Source: Oscillospiraceae bacterium (GTDB taxonomy: Bacteria > Bacillota > Clostridia > Oscillospirales > Acutalibacteraceae). Taken from it: a stretch of DNA of 31,897 nucleotides. The DNA is taken from positions 1-31,897 of the forward strand of contig JAFLUK010000004.1 in NCBI GenBank assembly GCA_022508865.1, in the 5' to 3' direction. The notes under the pieces were generated by a model. The model saw only the letters and a program-made list of their open reading frames with translations. It ran no database searches and had not been told where the DNA came from. Made by a program: the position numbers and the translations under genes. How positions within the stretch are numbered: position 1 is the stretch's first letter; each line of letters starts with the position of its first letter. This document shows positions 1 to 7,707 of this stretch, in pieces.

Positions 1-433
1 CTGCACCATCGTAAATCTCGTGTCTGCAGCCAAGGGCTTCAAAGCCCTTCAGGTGCTGGTCAATAGGTCTTACACCAAAATTACAACCACCGGGGAGAAG
101 CACCTTTGCCTTGCCGAATCTGCCAAGCAGTGCACCCAGAAGATAGTAGGAAGCTCTCATACCTCTTACAAGGTCTGTTGTCGCTTCGTGTGTTCTGATG
201 TATCTTGGGTCAATGTCAAGTGTTGACTTATTAACCCTTTTAACCTGTGCCCCCATCTCCTTTAGAATTGTTCCGATAAGGGCAACGTCGCTTATGTTTG
301 GTATATTTTCAATACGGCAAGGCTCATCACAGAGAATAACAGCAGGTATAATTGCAACTGCTGCATTTTTTGCACCGCTGATAGTTACTTCTCCGTTAAG
401 TTGTTTGCCGCCATTAACTACAAATTTGTTCAA
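1..433 (-). CDS. murA: UDP-N-acetylglucosamine 1-carboxyvinyltransferase (MurA), N-terminal part
   Basis: First committed enzyme of peptidoglycan synthesis: transfers enolpyruvate from PEP to UDP-GlcNAc in the cytoplasm. Only the first 144 codons are present; the gene runs off the left edge. The translation begins MNKFVVNGGKQLNGEV and shows the substrate-binding pair K22-N23 in SGAKNAAVA and the PEP-attacking cysteine C117 in LLPGGCNFG, matching C115 of the E. coli enzyme. The frame opens at a TTG codon (433-431) with GGAG nine bases upstream, and homology starts right there, so TTG is the likely start. Transcribed from its own promoter at 569-597. Firmicutes often carry two MurA paralogues (murA and murZ) and this fragment cannot say which. 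The family call is secure; the start codon slightly less so. Confidence 0.95.
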   Translation of the reverse strand, partial: MNKFVVNGGKQLNGEVTISGAKNAAVAIIPAVILCDEPCRIENIPNISDVALIGTILKEMGAQVKRVNKSTLDIDPRYIRTHEATTDLVRGMRASYYLLGALLGRFGKAKVLLPGGCNFGVRPIDQHLKGFEALGCRHEIYDGA

Positions 434-798
434 TTCTGCACACTCCAATATAATCCTGTTTATGGTATATGCTTTTTATTTCAAATTATTAGAGGAAGAT
501 AACAAGTTTTTAATCTTATTTCCTTATAAAGCATTAAAATGGTTAAAATCCCCTATTGGCTATTTAATATCATACCCCTATTTTTCTTTTAAGTCAATGT
601 ATATTTATTATTGTAACTCTTTTTGTAAAAGTTGTATGCAAATTGAAATTTTCTTGTAATTATTTTTAAAGATTTTGACAGTGCGGGTCGTGAATTGTAA
701 TTATTCTGTAAATTATTCTTTTAAAGAATAAACCAAAGTGTGCTTTATATTCAGCCAAAAGAACTCCCTGCTGTTTTGAATTGATATTTACCAACAAA
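434..798. other. Intergenic region between comM stop and murA start
   Basis: A 365-base AT-rich gap between two minus-strand genes. It holds the murA promoter (569-597) and a perfect inverted repeat TATTCTTTTAAAGAATA (714-730) that could be a weak end-of-transcript hairpin for comM, but it lacks a G/C-rich stem and a good U tract. I see no tRNA, no small RNA signature and no open frame with a ribosome binding site. Reading frames that cross here have no recognisable protein features. Confidence 0.6.
569..597 (-). promoter_or_regulatory. Predicted sigma-A promoter for murA
   Basis: On the minus strand a -35 TTGACT (597-592) and a -10 TATGAT (574-569) are separated by exactly 17 bases, each with one mismatch to consensus. 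It would give an untranslated leader of about 130 bases before the TTG start of murA, making murA independent of comM upstream. Confidence 0.7.
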
Positions 799-2322
799 TT
801 ATATTTCCCAATACTTTCTGTCAAGACTTCTGTATTGCAGGGCTTCTGCAACGTGATCGGCTGTGATTATTTCACAATTCTCCAAGTCTGCAATAGTTCT
901 GCACACCTTTAAAATTCTGTCATAAGCCCTTGCAGAAAAGCCCATACTATCAAAAGCCTGTCTTAAAAGATTTTCTGCTTCCTCATTGGTTTTGCAAAAT
1001 TCCTTTACCATTTTTGAAGTAAGGTTTGCATTGCAATTCACACCTGTGTCTTTATACCGTATATTCTGCAATTTTCTTGCAGAATTCACTCTTTTTCTGA
1101 TTTCCTCGGAAGATTCACCCTTTACCCTGCTGCTAAGCTCGCTGTACTCAACAGGAGGCACCTCTACGTGAATATCTATCCTGTCCAAAAGAGGACCCGA
1201 CACTCTGTTAAGATAATTATAAATTTTCTTATCGGTACACCTGCACACCTTTGTGGGATGATTAAAATAACCGCAGGGGCAGGGGTTCATTGCCGCCACA
1301 AGCAATATGTTGCAGGGGTAAGTTACGGAGCCGTTCACCCTTGATATGGTTACACTTCTGTCCTCAATTGGCTGACGCAAACTTTCCAACGTTTTTCTGG
1401 AGAATTCAGGAAGCTCATCAAGAAATAACACTCCATTGTTAGCCAGTGTAATTTCTCCGGGCTTTGGAATTGTACCACCACCTGACATTGCAGAGAAAGA
1501 CACAGTATGATGGGGACTTCTGAAGGGTCTTTCACTTACAAGAGAAGTTCCTTTAGGTATAATGCCTGCTATTGACATAATCTTTGAGGTTTCTATTTTT
1601 TCCTGAAATGTCATTTCGGGAAGAATGCCGGGAATTCTTTTGGCAAGCATACTTTTGCCGCTTCCGGGAGGTCCGATTAACAGCACGTTATGTCCACCTG
1701 CTGCTGCAATTTCCAATGCTCTTTTTGCCTCAAGCTGTCCGCACACATCAGCAAAATCAGGAAAGTCATTTTCTACAGATTCATCTTCTTGAAATAAAAC
1801 AGGCTCAATTTTCTCAATACCCTTAAGATGTCTCAAAAGCTGTGCGACATTTTTAACAGGATAAACATTAACACCCTGAACAACCGCACCCTCTGTTGCA
1901 TTTTCAGCTGGTACATACAGGTGCTTTATTCCCTCGTCTTTTGCTTTTATAGTCATAGGGAGCACACCGTTTACCCGTCTTATCTCGCCGCCCAGAGATA
2001 ACTCTCCGATAAAGGCACTGTCATCAAGAGAAACAGACAGCTGACGTGTAGACATCAGTATGGAAATCAGAATCGGCAAGTCGTATAGGGGACCTTCCTT
2101 TTTTATATCGGCAGGCGCAAGATTTACTGTTATTCGTTGGTCTGTAAATGAAAAACCGCAGTTTAGCATTGCACTTCTTACCCTTTCTCTGCTTTCCTTA
2201 ACTGCAGTATCAGGCAATCCAACAATATCAAATGCAGGAAAACCTGGAGAAATATCCGCTTCTATTGTAACCGAAAAACTGTCTATGCCAAACAGGCCAA
2301 AGCTTTTGCAACTTACAACCAT
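799..2322 (-). CDS. comM: YifB/ComM-family Mg-chelatase-like AAA+ ATPase
   Basis: A 507-residue protein of the YifB/ComM family. ComM of Gram-negative bacteria is a hexameric helicase promoting branch migration during natural transformation; the role in Firmicutes is not settled. The N-terminal ~170 residues form the Lon-protease-like domain. The AAA+ core follows with Walker A GPPGSGKS at 217-224, the family signature SPHHTVS near 269, and Walker B VLFLDE near 298-303. A cysteine cluster (NPCPCGYF, then CRC) sits around 346-362, and the C-terminal lid ends in LDRKYWEI, a usual family ending, so the protein looks full length. The start is fixed by AGGAGGTG eight bases upstream. It is divergent from the sigma-factor gene, and no convincing promoter was found for it. 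Confidence 0.93.
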   Translation of the reverse strand: MVVSCKSFGLFGIDSFSVTIEADISPGFPAFDIVGLPDTAVKESRERVRSAMLNCGFSFTDQRITVNLAPADIKKEGPLYDLPILISILMSTRQLSVSLDDSAFIGELSLGGEIRRVNGVLPMTIKAKDEGIKHLYVPAENATEGAVVQGVNVYPVKNVAQLLRHLKGIEKIEPVLFQEDESVENDFPDFADVCGQLEAKRALEIAAAGGHNVLLIGPPGSGKSMLAKRIPGILPEMTFQEKIETSKIMSIAGIIPKGTSLVSERPFRSPHHTVSFSAMSGGGTIPKPGEITLANNGVLFLDELPEFSRKTLESLRQPIEDRSVTISRVNGSVTYPCNILLVAAMNPCPCGYFNHPTKVCRCTDKKIYNYLNRVSGPLLDRIDIHVEVPPVEYSELSSRVKGESSEEIRKRVNSARKLQNIRYKDTGVNCNANLTSKMVKEFCKTNEEAENLLRQAFDSMGFSARAYDRILKVCRTIADLENCEIITADHVAEALQYRSLDRKYWEI

Positions 2323-2559
2323 TTAAAACACCTCCTGATAAAATAGGCAAAAAACTGAATAATTTTGTTTCGTCAGTAATTTCTTTTATAAGTGCGATAT
2401 CTCTGATATGTATAGTATTTTAACACAAATATTTTACAAATAGAAGTATATTACTTGCCATTTTTTGTGGATTTTGGAGTTTTTTAAAATTTTATTGTTG
2501 CATTTGCATAATATTTTTTAATTAGTGTAATATTTTTTACAGAATTTTCATTGAAATAG

Positions 2560-2588
2560 TTGACTTTGTATAATATTTAATGTAGAAT
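2560..2588 (+). promoter_or_regulatory. Predicted sigma-A promoter for the sigma-factor gene
   Basis: TTGACT (2560-2565), 17-base spacer, TAGAAT (2583-2588). Each box is one base off consensus. It would start transcription near 2595, leaving a short leader of under 30 bases before the ATG at 2622. Confidence 0.65.
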
Positions 2589-2621
2589 GTAGTAAACTGG
2601 GATGATAATTGGAGGACAGGA

Positions 2622-3173
2622 ATGAAGTCTCTATCAGATGAAAAAAGACTGATTCTTCTGGCAAGGGAGGGTGATAATCTTTCCTTTGAAAAACTTTCCT
2701 TTCATTATCTTGGTCTTATAAATAAACTTAGCAGTCAATACAGTGCTGAGGGTTACGAAAAGCTGGATTTTATGCAGGAGGGTCTGCTGGGGCTGTTGTT
2801 TGCTGTCAAAAGCTATGACGAAAGCTATGACATCAGCTTCAAAAATTACGCTTCTATCTGCATAAAAAACCGTTTTCTCTCAATAGTAAAAAAATCTGCA
2901 ATGGAGAAAAATCCTTCTTTGGAAAATGCACTTCCCCTTGATATGATTGAAATTACCGACGAGAGTCTTAACCCTGAAAGCCATATGCTCAACAGAGAAA
3001 GGCTTGCATCATTATTCCAACAGGCAAAAGAAAATTTATCCAAGAGGGAGTACTCCGTCTTTATGCTATACATAAAGGGCTACTCCTACAAAGAAATTTC
3101 GGAAAAATTGGATATAAGCGAAAAGTCTGTGGATAATTCTCTGTCACGAGCAAGAAAAAAGCTGCTAAAGTAA
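2622..3173 (+). CDS. Small RNA polymerase sigma-70-family factor (SigH/ECF-like)
   Basis: A 183-residue sigma factor. Region 2 (about 25-92) includes the core-binding stretch KLDFMQEGLLGLLFAVKSYD and FKNYASICIKNRF, typical of the Spo0H/SigH group, and region 4 (about 128-183) carries a helix-turn-helix (YKEISEKLDISEKSVDNSLS) followed by the basic ARKKLLK tail. No region 1.1 and no clear region 3 are visible, so it is smaller than a housekeeping sigma and somewhat shorter than typical Spo0H (~210-218 residues). Start chosen from GGAGGACAGG just upstream. A zinc-knuckle protein gene follows 63 bases downstream and may be its partner. No anti-sigma gene lies beside it. It could be the organism's SigH or a separate alternative sigma; the sequence does not decide. 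Confidence 0.88.
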   Translation: MKSLSDEKRLILLAREGDNLSFEKLSFHYLGLINKLSSQYSAEGYEKLDFMQEGLLGLLFAVKSYDESYDISFKNYASICIKNRFLSIVKKSAMEKNPSLENALPLDMIEITDESLNPESHMLNRERLASLFQQAKENLSKREYSVFMLYIKGYSYKEISEKLDISEKSVDNSLSRARKKLLK

Positions 3174-3178
3174 TTTAC

Positions 3179-3208
3179 TTCCGTTTTAATTCAGGAGTAT
3201 AAGCGGAA
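3179..3208 (+). other. Weak hairpin between sigma-factor and zinc-knuckle genes
   Basis: Arms TTCCGTTT (3179-3186) and AAGCGGAA (3201-3208) can pair over eight positions with one G-U, followed by CATTTTATTT. It could partly end transcription after the sigma gene, but the stem is poor. Confidence 0.25.
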
Positions 3209-3236
3209 CATTTTATTTAGAGAGGAGAGTACATCC

Positions 3237-3521
3237 ATGTACGAAGACAAAACTCTCGTGTGCAAAGAATGTGGTAACGAATTTGTTTTTACAGCAGGCG
3301 AACAGGAATTCTATGCTGAAAAAGGATTTGTAAATGAACCACAGCGCTGCAAACCTTGTCGTGTAGCCAGAAAACAGGCATCAAATGCGGCAAGAGAGTT
3401 TCACACCACTGTCTGTGCAGAATGTGGCGGGGAAGCAAAAATTCCATTTAAACCAATGGACGGCAAGGACTATTATTGTAGTGAATGCTTTGCCCAGAGA
3501 ACAAACGAAGGATTAGCTTAA
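3237..3521 (+). CDS. Double zinc-knuckle (zinc-ribbon) protein
   Basis: A 94-residue soluble protein with four CxxC pairs: C9/C12, C38/C41, C60/C63 and C81/C84. They make two modules, CxxC-x25-CxxC and CxxC-x17-CxxC, each able to bind one zinc. The first half (KECGNEFVFTAGEQEFY, then PQRCKPCR) matches the probable zinc-ribbon proteins common in clostridia; the second half resembles the CxxC-x17-CxxC archetype. Function is unknown; nucleic-acid or protein binding is possible. The start follows GAGAGGAGAG. A terminator follows at 3567. It may be cotranscribed with the sigma-factor gene upstream, since no promoter is evident in the 63-base gap. Confidence 0.85.
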   Translation: MYEDKTLVCKECGNEFVFTAGEQEFYAEKGFVNEPQRCKPCRVARKQASNAAREFHTTVCAECGGEAKIPFKPMDGKDYYCSECFAQRTNEGLA

Positions 3522-3566
3522 CGTAAAATTTCCGCACTATACCCTAAATATTTTTATTGAGCTATG

Positions 3567-3592
3567 AGCGTCCCGATATTGGGGCGCTTTTC
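3567..3592 (+). terminator. Rho-independent terminator after the zinc-knuckle gene
   Basis: Arms AGCGTCCC (3567-3574) and GGGGCGCT (3581-3588) pair over eight positions with one G-U, with a GATATT loop and a TTTTCC tail. Confidence 0.75.
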
Positions 3593-3594
3593 CT

Positions 3595-3623
3595 TTGCAT
3601 TTTTTTAATTTATATGGTATACT
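3595..3623 (+). promoter_or_regulatory. Predicted extended -10 promoter for the DUF1858-trmK-nif3 unit
   Basis: TATACT (3618-3623) is preceded by TGG (3615-3617), an extended -10, with a weak -35 TTGCAT (3595-3600) at 17 bases. It lies directly downstream of a terminator, as expected for a new transcription unit. Confidence 0.55.
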
Positions 3624-3707
3624 ATCATTGTACAAATGGCGAAAAATATATTTTTTTGACATTTGAATTTTTAAAAATATTTAATTATTACTTTGGAGGT
3701 AATTATT

Positions 3708-3905
3708 ATGACTATCAATAAGAAAAGCGTAATCGGCGACGTGCTGGACGCATATCCACACACAGCAGAATTCTTTATGGAAATCGGTATGCATTGCCTT
3801 GGTTGTCCTCATTCCAGAGGAGAAAGCATTGAAGAAGCTTGTATGGTACACGGCACAGATGCAGACGAGCTTATTGCAAAAATCAACGCTTCTATTGAAG
3901 AATGA
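3708..3905 (+). CDS. DUF1858 domain protein (small CxxC protein)
   Basis: A 65-residue protein consisting only of the DUF1858 domain: a helix-rich fold with DVLDAYPHTAEFFMEIGMHC and a C30-L-G-C33 pair, also found at the N-terminus of iron-sulfur repair (ScdA/RIC) proteins and in hybrid-cluster-related contexts. The two cysteines could bind metal or act in redox chemistry; this is inference from the family. The ATG at 3708 sits seven bases after the GGAGG (3695-3699); an in-frame TTG at 3693 overlaps that site and is unlikely. Its stop overlaps the trmK start as ATGA, so the two are probably translationally coupled. Confidence 0.88.
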   Translation: MTINKKSVIGDVLDAYPHTAEFFMEIGMHCLGCPHSRGESIEEACMVHGTDADELIAKINASIEE

Positions 3906-4561
3906 GCCTGACACCAAGACTCTTTGTTGTTGCCTCAATGGTGGACAAGGGTGCTGTAGTTGCAGACATTGGCACTGACCACGCATATCTTCCGGTTTAT
4001 CTTATACAAAATGGAATTTGCAAAAAAGCCTTTGCCTGCGACATCAAGTCCTCTCCCCTGGAAAAGGGCAGACAGAACATTATTTTTAATCACCTTGAGG
4101 ACAAAATAGAAACAAGACTTTCCGACGGGCTTGCAGGAATAGACAGTAACGAAGCTGACACCTTTACCATTGCAGGAATGGGTGCAGATGTAATAATTCA
4201 CATACTGTCATCCTGTCCTTACATAAGAAACAAAAAATACACCATTATCATTCAGCCAATGAGCAAATATTATATTCTTACAAAATGGCTGTTTGAAAAT
4301 GGCTTTTCTATTGAAAAACAGCAATGTGTCACAGAGGGACAAAGGCACTACACCGTAATAAAAATACGATATTCGGGTGAAGATATTATCTTTTCTCCTA
4401 CAGATATCTACACAGGCAAAATGGATCTGCAGGACAAGGAATGCAGAACCTTTCTTGAAATGGAAATAGCAAAGGCAGAGAAACGTGCCTTGGGGGACAA
4501 TACTCTTATTCCCGTAATTGACAATCTGAAAAAAATTTTGCAACAATATAAGACAGGGTGA
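3902..4561 (+). CDS. trmK: tRNA (adenine(22)-N1)-methyltransferase TrmK
   Basis: Class I SAM-dependent enzyme that methylates N1 of A22 in the tRNA D-arm; essential in several Firmicutes. At 219 residues it has the expected length. The N-terminal Rossmann domain shows the SAM loop VADIGTDHAYLP (about 20-31), the ACDIKSSPLEKGRQN stretch, and the conserved TIAGMGADVI followed by IIQPMSK. A C-terminal helical part follows (about 165-219). It starts inside the stop codon of the DUF1858 gene and ends four bases before the Nif3-like gene. The trmK-nif3 pairing is conserved in Firmicutes (yqfN-yqfO in B. subtilis), which supports the call. Confidence 0.94.
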   Translation: MSLTPRLFVVASMVDKGAVVADIGTDHAYLPVYLIQNGICKKAFACDIKSSPLEKGRQNIIFNHLEDKIETRLSDGLAGIDSNEADTFTIAGMGADVIIHILSSCPYIRNKKYTIIIQPMSKYYILTKWLFENGFSIEKQQCVTEGQRHYTVIKIRYSGEDIIFSPTDIYTGKMDLQDKECRTFLEMEIAKAEKRALGDNTLIPVIDNLKKILQQYKTG

Positions 4562-4565
4562 GAAA

Positions 4566-5315
4566 ATGACAGTACAAGATATTCTCAATTTTACAGAAAC
4601 CTTTGCACCTTTGAACACCGCAGCAGATTTTGATAACTGCGGTATTCTTGTAGGTGACGAAAACGCTGTTGTAACAAAGGCGGTGGTAGCCCTTGACATT
4701 ACCACCGATGTAGTTAAAAACGCCAAAGAAATAGGTGCACAGTTAATAATAAGTCACCACCCTGTGATATTTTCCCCACTAAAAAAAGTTCTAAACGGCA
4801 CTGCTGTTTATGAACTGGTAAAGAACGACATTACTGCACTTTGCCTGCATACAAATTTGGATTTATCCCATATTTTCGGCGTAAATACAGAGCTTGCAAA
4901 ATCTCTCGGTATTAAAAACGGCAGCTTTGCAGAAAATACATACGGTTATATCGGCAATCTTAAAGAGGAAATGACATCAAAGGAATTTGCTCAAATTGTT
5001 AAGGATAGCCTTGGTTGCAAGGGTATTAAATACACTGACAAAAACAGTGTAAAAAAGGTTTGTGTTTCCTCCGGTGCAGGAGCAGAGGAGCTTTTCACTG
5101 CAATAGAAAATGGCTGTGATTTGTTCCTTACAGGGGAAATGAAGCATCACCTTTATATCGAAGCAATAGAAAAGGGAATTGGAATTGTTGAGGTAGGACA
5201 CTTTAAAAGCGAAGATGTTGTTATAAATCCTCTCATAGATAAACTGAAGGAAAAATTTCCTAATATTGAATTTATAAAAACCACCGCTGTTATTGATAAT
5301 GTAAATTATCTTTAA
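4566..5315 (+). CDS. Nif3-like dinuclear metal-centre protein
   Basis: A 249-residue member of the Nif3/YbgI/YqfO family, hexameric toroids with two metal ions per subunit. The metal ligands are visible: H64-H65 in ISHHPVIF, D99 in HTNLD, and H212 and E216 in GHFKSEDVV. Older databases call it GTP cyclohydrolase 1 type 2, but the physiological reaction is uncertain. It is the short form: it lacks the ~100-residue PII-like insert carried by the B. subtilis protein. It follows trmK by four bases and is followed by a good terminator, so it is the last gene of this unit. Confidence 0.92.
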   Translation: MTVQDILNFTETFAPLNTAADFDNCGILVGDENAVVTKAVVALDITTDVVKNAKEIGAQLIISHHPVIFSPLKKVLNGTAVYELVKNDITALCLHTNLDLSHIFGVNTELAKSLGIKNGSFAENTYGYIGNLKEEMTSKEFAQIVKDSLGCKGIKYTDKNSVKKVCVSSGAGAEELFTAIENGCDLFLTGEMKHHLYIEAIEKGIGIVEVGHFKSEDVVINPLIDKLKEKFPNIEFIKTTAVIDNVNYL

Positions 5316-5340
5316 TAAGGGATAAACACACTAAAATTAC

Positions 5341-5371
5341 AACCTCTCTGCTCTGTGCGGAGAGGTTTTTT
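5341..5371 (+). terminator. Rho-independent terminator after the Nif3-like gene
   Basis: Arms AACCTCTC (5341-5348) and GAGAGGTT (5360-5367), 11-base loop, six Ts from the end of the stem onward. Confidence 0.85.
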
Positions 5372-5411
5372 AAATTAATGTAAAAAAAGGGATATAATTA
5401 TCAAATATTAA

Positions 5412-5440
5412 TTGCAAACATCAATATAATCTGTTATAAT
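5412..5440 (+). promoter_or_regulatory. Predicted sigma-A promoter for trmB-lipoprotein
   Basis: TTGCAA (5412-5417), 17-base spacer, perfect TATAAT (5435-5440). It gives a leader of about 90 bases before trmB. Confidence 0.7.
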
Positions 5441-5535
5441 GATGTAATGATAACTATATATTGTTACTTTATTGTCAGATTTTGAGATAAAAGCAACTTT
5501 ATTTGTAAATATGATTACAAAGGATTTTAACATAT

Positions 5536-6186
5536 ATGAGAATAAGAAAGAAAAAGTGGGCAGCTCCTGAATTGAGCGAATGTCCCTTTTACACCAAGGA
5601 ACCGGACAAGTACAAAGGCAATTGGCAAAGTCTTTTCAAAAAGAAACAGCCAATCCACCTTGAGATAGGCTGCGGCAAGGGAACCTTTGCAGGAACTATG
5701 GCAAAAGAAAATTCCAACATAAACTACATTGCAGTTGATATCAAAGAAGATATGCTGGGTGTTGCAAGACGAAATGTGGTTAAAATCTTTGGTGATAAAA
5801 AAATAGACAACCTGTTTCTTGTGCAGAAAAACTGCGAAATGATTGCAGACACATTTTCTTCTGATGACAACATAGAAAGAATGTACATCAACTTCTGCAA
5901 CCCTTGGCCAAGAGAAAAGCATAAAAAACGCAGGCTTACCTTCCCACGGAAACTGATGATGTACCGTGACTTTCTTCCTGATAATAGTGAAATTCACTTT
6001 AAAACCGACGACGATTCTCTTTTTGAAGAGAGCATAGAATACTTTAAGGAATGTAACTTTGAAATTACAAAGATTACATATGATTTGCATAACAGCGATA
6101 TTTACGGCGGACCTGTTACAGAGCACGAAAAAATGTTTTCTGATGAGGGTATCAAGATTAAATATCTTACAGCTGTAAAAAGATAG
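5536..6186 (+). CDS. trmB: tRNA (guanine(46)-N7)-methyltransferase TrmB
   Basis: SAM-dependent methylation of G46 in the variable loop of tRNAs. The 216 residues contain the SAM loop EIGCGKGTFAG (about 38-48), the family hallmark NFCNPWPREKHKKRRL (about 119-134), and the TDDDSLFEES and C-terminal TEHEKMF stretches. Length is normal. The start MRIRKKKW is typical for the family; the ribosome binding site (AAGGA about ten bases upstream) is modest. The lipoprotein gene begins 11 bases after the stop, so they probably share a transcript without an obvious functional link. Confidence 0.95.
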   Translation: MRIRKKKWAAPELSECPFYTKEPDKYKGNWQSLFKKKQPIHLEIGCGKGTFAGTMAKENSNINYIAVDIKEDMLGVARRNVVKIFGDKKIDNLFLVQKNCEMIADTFSSDDNIERMYINFCNPWPREKHKKRRLTFPRKLMMYRDFLPDNSEIHFKTDDDSLFEESIEYFKECNFEITKITYDLHNSDIYGGPVTEHEKMFSDEGIKIKYLTAVKR

Positions 6187-6197
6187 AGGATAAGCAT

Positions 6198-7589
6198 ATG
6201 AAAAATAAGGCAAGGCTTTGTCTTGTGATTATACTTTTGTTTTCTCTTTTAATCACAAGCGGTTGCTCTGTTCCCCTGTTTAAATCATACGAAACCCTGA
6301 TGCACCCACCCAAGGCAACCGGTGATAAAGGAGAAATTCAGAATGTTATTGACAGGTGTGCAGGTACAGACTATGTACTGAAATATCCCCTTAACGGCAC
6401 TAACAGAAGTTCAATCACAATGTACGACCTTGATAATGACGAAACCGAGGAAGCAGTGGCTCTGCTGACCCTCCATCCAAATACAGATGAAGCAGAAACG
6501 CACATCTACGTCATTGACAAGGTAAAAGGACAGTGGGATATTATCGGTGACTTTAAAAAGCAGAATAACGATATTGACTGCATAGAGTTTGGCGATGTAA
6601 ACGGCGACTCCCTTACTGATATTCTTGTGGGCTGGAACACCTACAGTATTAACCAAAAGGAACTTTACTGTTACATTTTTGGCAAGGATATAAAGGAGAT
6701 AAACACCAAGGAACATTACACCAATATGGCAGTTGACAACTTTACCGATGATAACAAAAGTACAATCATCACTGTTTCTCTTTCCTCTGCCGACAATTTA
6801 GCTGTAGGAAAGCTGATTTCCATAAGTGACAAAAACGTTGTCACTTCATATGAAACAGATATGGACTCCGACATCACAAAGTTTACCGCTGTAAAATCAG
6901 GACTGGTAAATGCTGATAGGTTAGGGCTTTTTGTTGACGGTCTAAACTCCTCCAATACCTACAACACACAGGTGCTTTACTTTAACACAGAGGAGCTATG
7001 TCTTGTTAATCCTGTGTATTCCAACGCCTACAATGGTATGCTGGCAACAGAGAGAAAGACCTCTACAGTATGTCAGGACATTGACAACGACGGTATACCG
7101 GAAATTCCCGTAACAAAGGCTTTGCCCTGTCCAAAGGGTGAAAATACTGAAAACTATGCCTATCAGACAGATTGGAACACGCTGGATACAGAAAGCGGTA
7201 CACTGAAGGTAACCTCCAGCGTAATAATAAACGACAACTACAAATATACAATTTATATACCTGATGAATGGATTGGAGGCTACACCGCCTTTTATAACGG
7301 TGACTCTTCCGTTCTTACATTTTGTCAGGCTACACCACTTAAAAATCCTGCAAAGTGCGTTAAGGGAGGCACAATTGTAACATACATTGCAACCCTTAAC
7401 AAAAACTGGATAAACATTGGTTTAAAACAAGGCTACACCAAATTACTGGATTCAGGTATTTTTTCCTACGGCTACAATATCAACAAGAAAACTCCTTACA
7501 TCTTCACAAAGGAGCAGGCAAAGGAAATTTTTGTTCCAAAGGAAGAAGAGGAATCTGTTGCAATTGTCCCAACCGAAGCAGGAAAATAA
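6198..7589 (+). CDS. Large lipoprotein with FG-GAP/VCBS-like DxDxD repeats
   Basis: A 463-residue predicted lipoprotein: signal helix at about 5-19 and a lipobox-like ITSGC with the acylated cysteine at C23, so it should be tethered on the outer face of the membrane. Three calcium-loop-like motifs are visible: DLDNDETEE (77-85), GDVNGDSLTD (132-141) and QDIDNDGIPE (293-302), each followed by a hydrophobic strand. This is the pattern of FG-GAP/VCBS beta-propeller repeats, which often bind Ca2+. The C-terminal ~140 residues have no recognised domain and end in an acidic stretch (KEEEESV). Specific function unknown. The gene after it is a two-component regulator with its own promoter, so a sensory or envelope-monitoring role is only a guess. 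The fold call is moderate; the lipoprotein call is strong. Confidence 0.75.
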   Translation: MKNKARLCLVIILLFSLLITSGCSVPLFKSYETLMHPPKATGDKGEIQNVIDRCAGTDYVLKYPLNGTNRSSITMYDLDNDETEEAVALLTLHPNTDEAETHIYVIDKVKGQWDIIGDFKKQNNDIDCIEFGDVNGDSLTDILVGWNTYSINQKELYCYIFGKDIKEINTKEHYTNMAVDNFTDDNKSTIITVSLSSADNLAVGKLISISDKNVVTSYETDMDSDITKFTAVKSGLVNADRLGLFVDGLNSSNTYNTQVLYFNTEELCLVNPVYSNAYNGMLATERKTSTVCQDIDNDGIPEIPVTKALPCPKGENTENYAYQTDWNTLDTESGTLKVTSSVIINDNYKYTIYIPDEWIGGYTAFYNGDSSVLTFCQATPLKNPAKCVKGGTIVTYIATLNKNWINIGLKQGYTKLLDSGIFSYGYNINKKTPYIFTKEQAKEIFVPKEEEESVAIVPTEAGK

Positions 7590-7610
7590 ATAATAATCAA
7601 AAAGTACAAA

Positions 7611-7639
7611 TTGCAAAATAAGTACTTATTAACCATAAT
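7611..7639 (+). promoter_or_regulatory. Predicted promoter for the two-component operon
   Basis: TTGCAA (7611-7616), 17-base spacer, CATAAT (7634-7639), 68 bases before the response regulator start. The spacer contains a perfect palindrome described separately. Confidence 0.6.
7617..7630. promoter_or_regulatory. Perfect 14-base palindrome inside the promoter spacer (candidate operator)
   Basis: AATAAGTACTTATT reads the same on both strands and fills most of the spacer between the -35 and -10 of the two-component operon. A dimeric repressor bound here would block RNA polymerase. The regulator is not identifiable from sequence; the palindrome is AT-rich, so chance is possible. Confidence 0.45.
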
Positions 7640-7707
7640 GCAGAAAACTACACTGTTAAATTTTAGGGTAACGGTGTTTACCTAATCAACAAACGGAGGT
7701 AACTACA

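Noticed and set aside
198..659. 153-codon plus-strand frame at the left edge
   Set aside because: It is antisense to murA, whose homology is unambiguous on the minus strand, and its second half is low-complexity AT-rich sequence.
666..851. 61-codon minus-strand frame overlapping the comM end
   Set aside because: It starts inside comM in another frame, has no ribosome binding site, and comM already ends at the normal family C-terminus.
5527..6213. 228-codon minus-strand frame
   Set aside because: Fully antisense to trmB; no start signal and no protein features apart from composition.
7666..7681. Short inverted repeat GGTAA/TTACC before the response regulator
   Set aside because: Arms of only five bases with a six-base centre; too weak to call a site.
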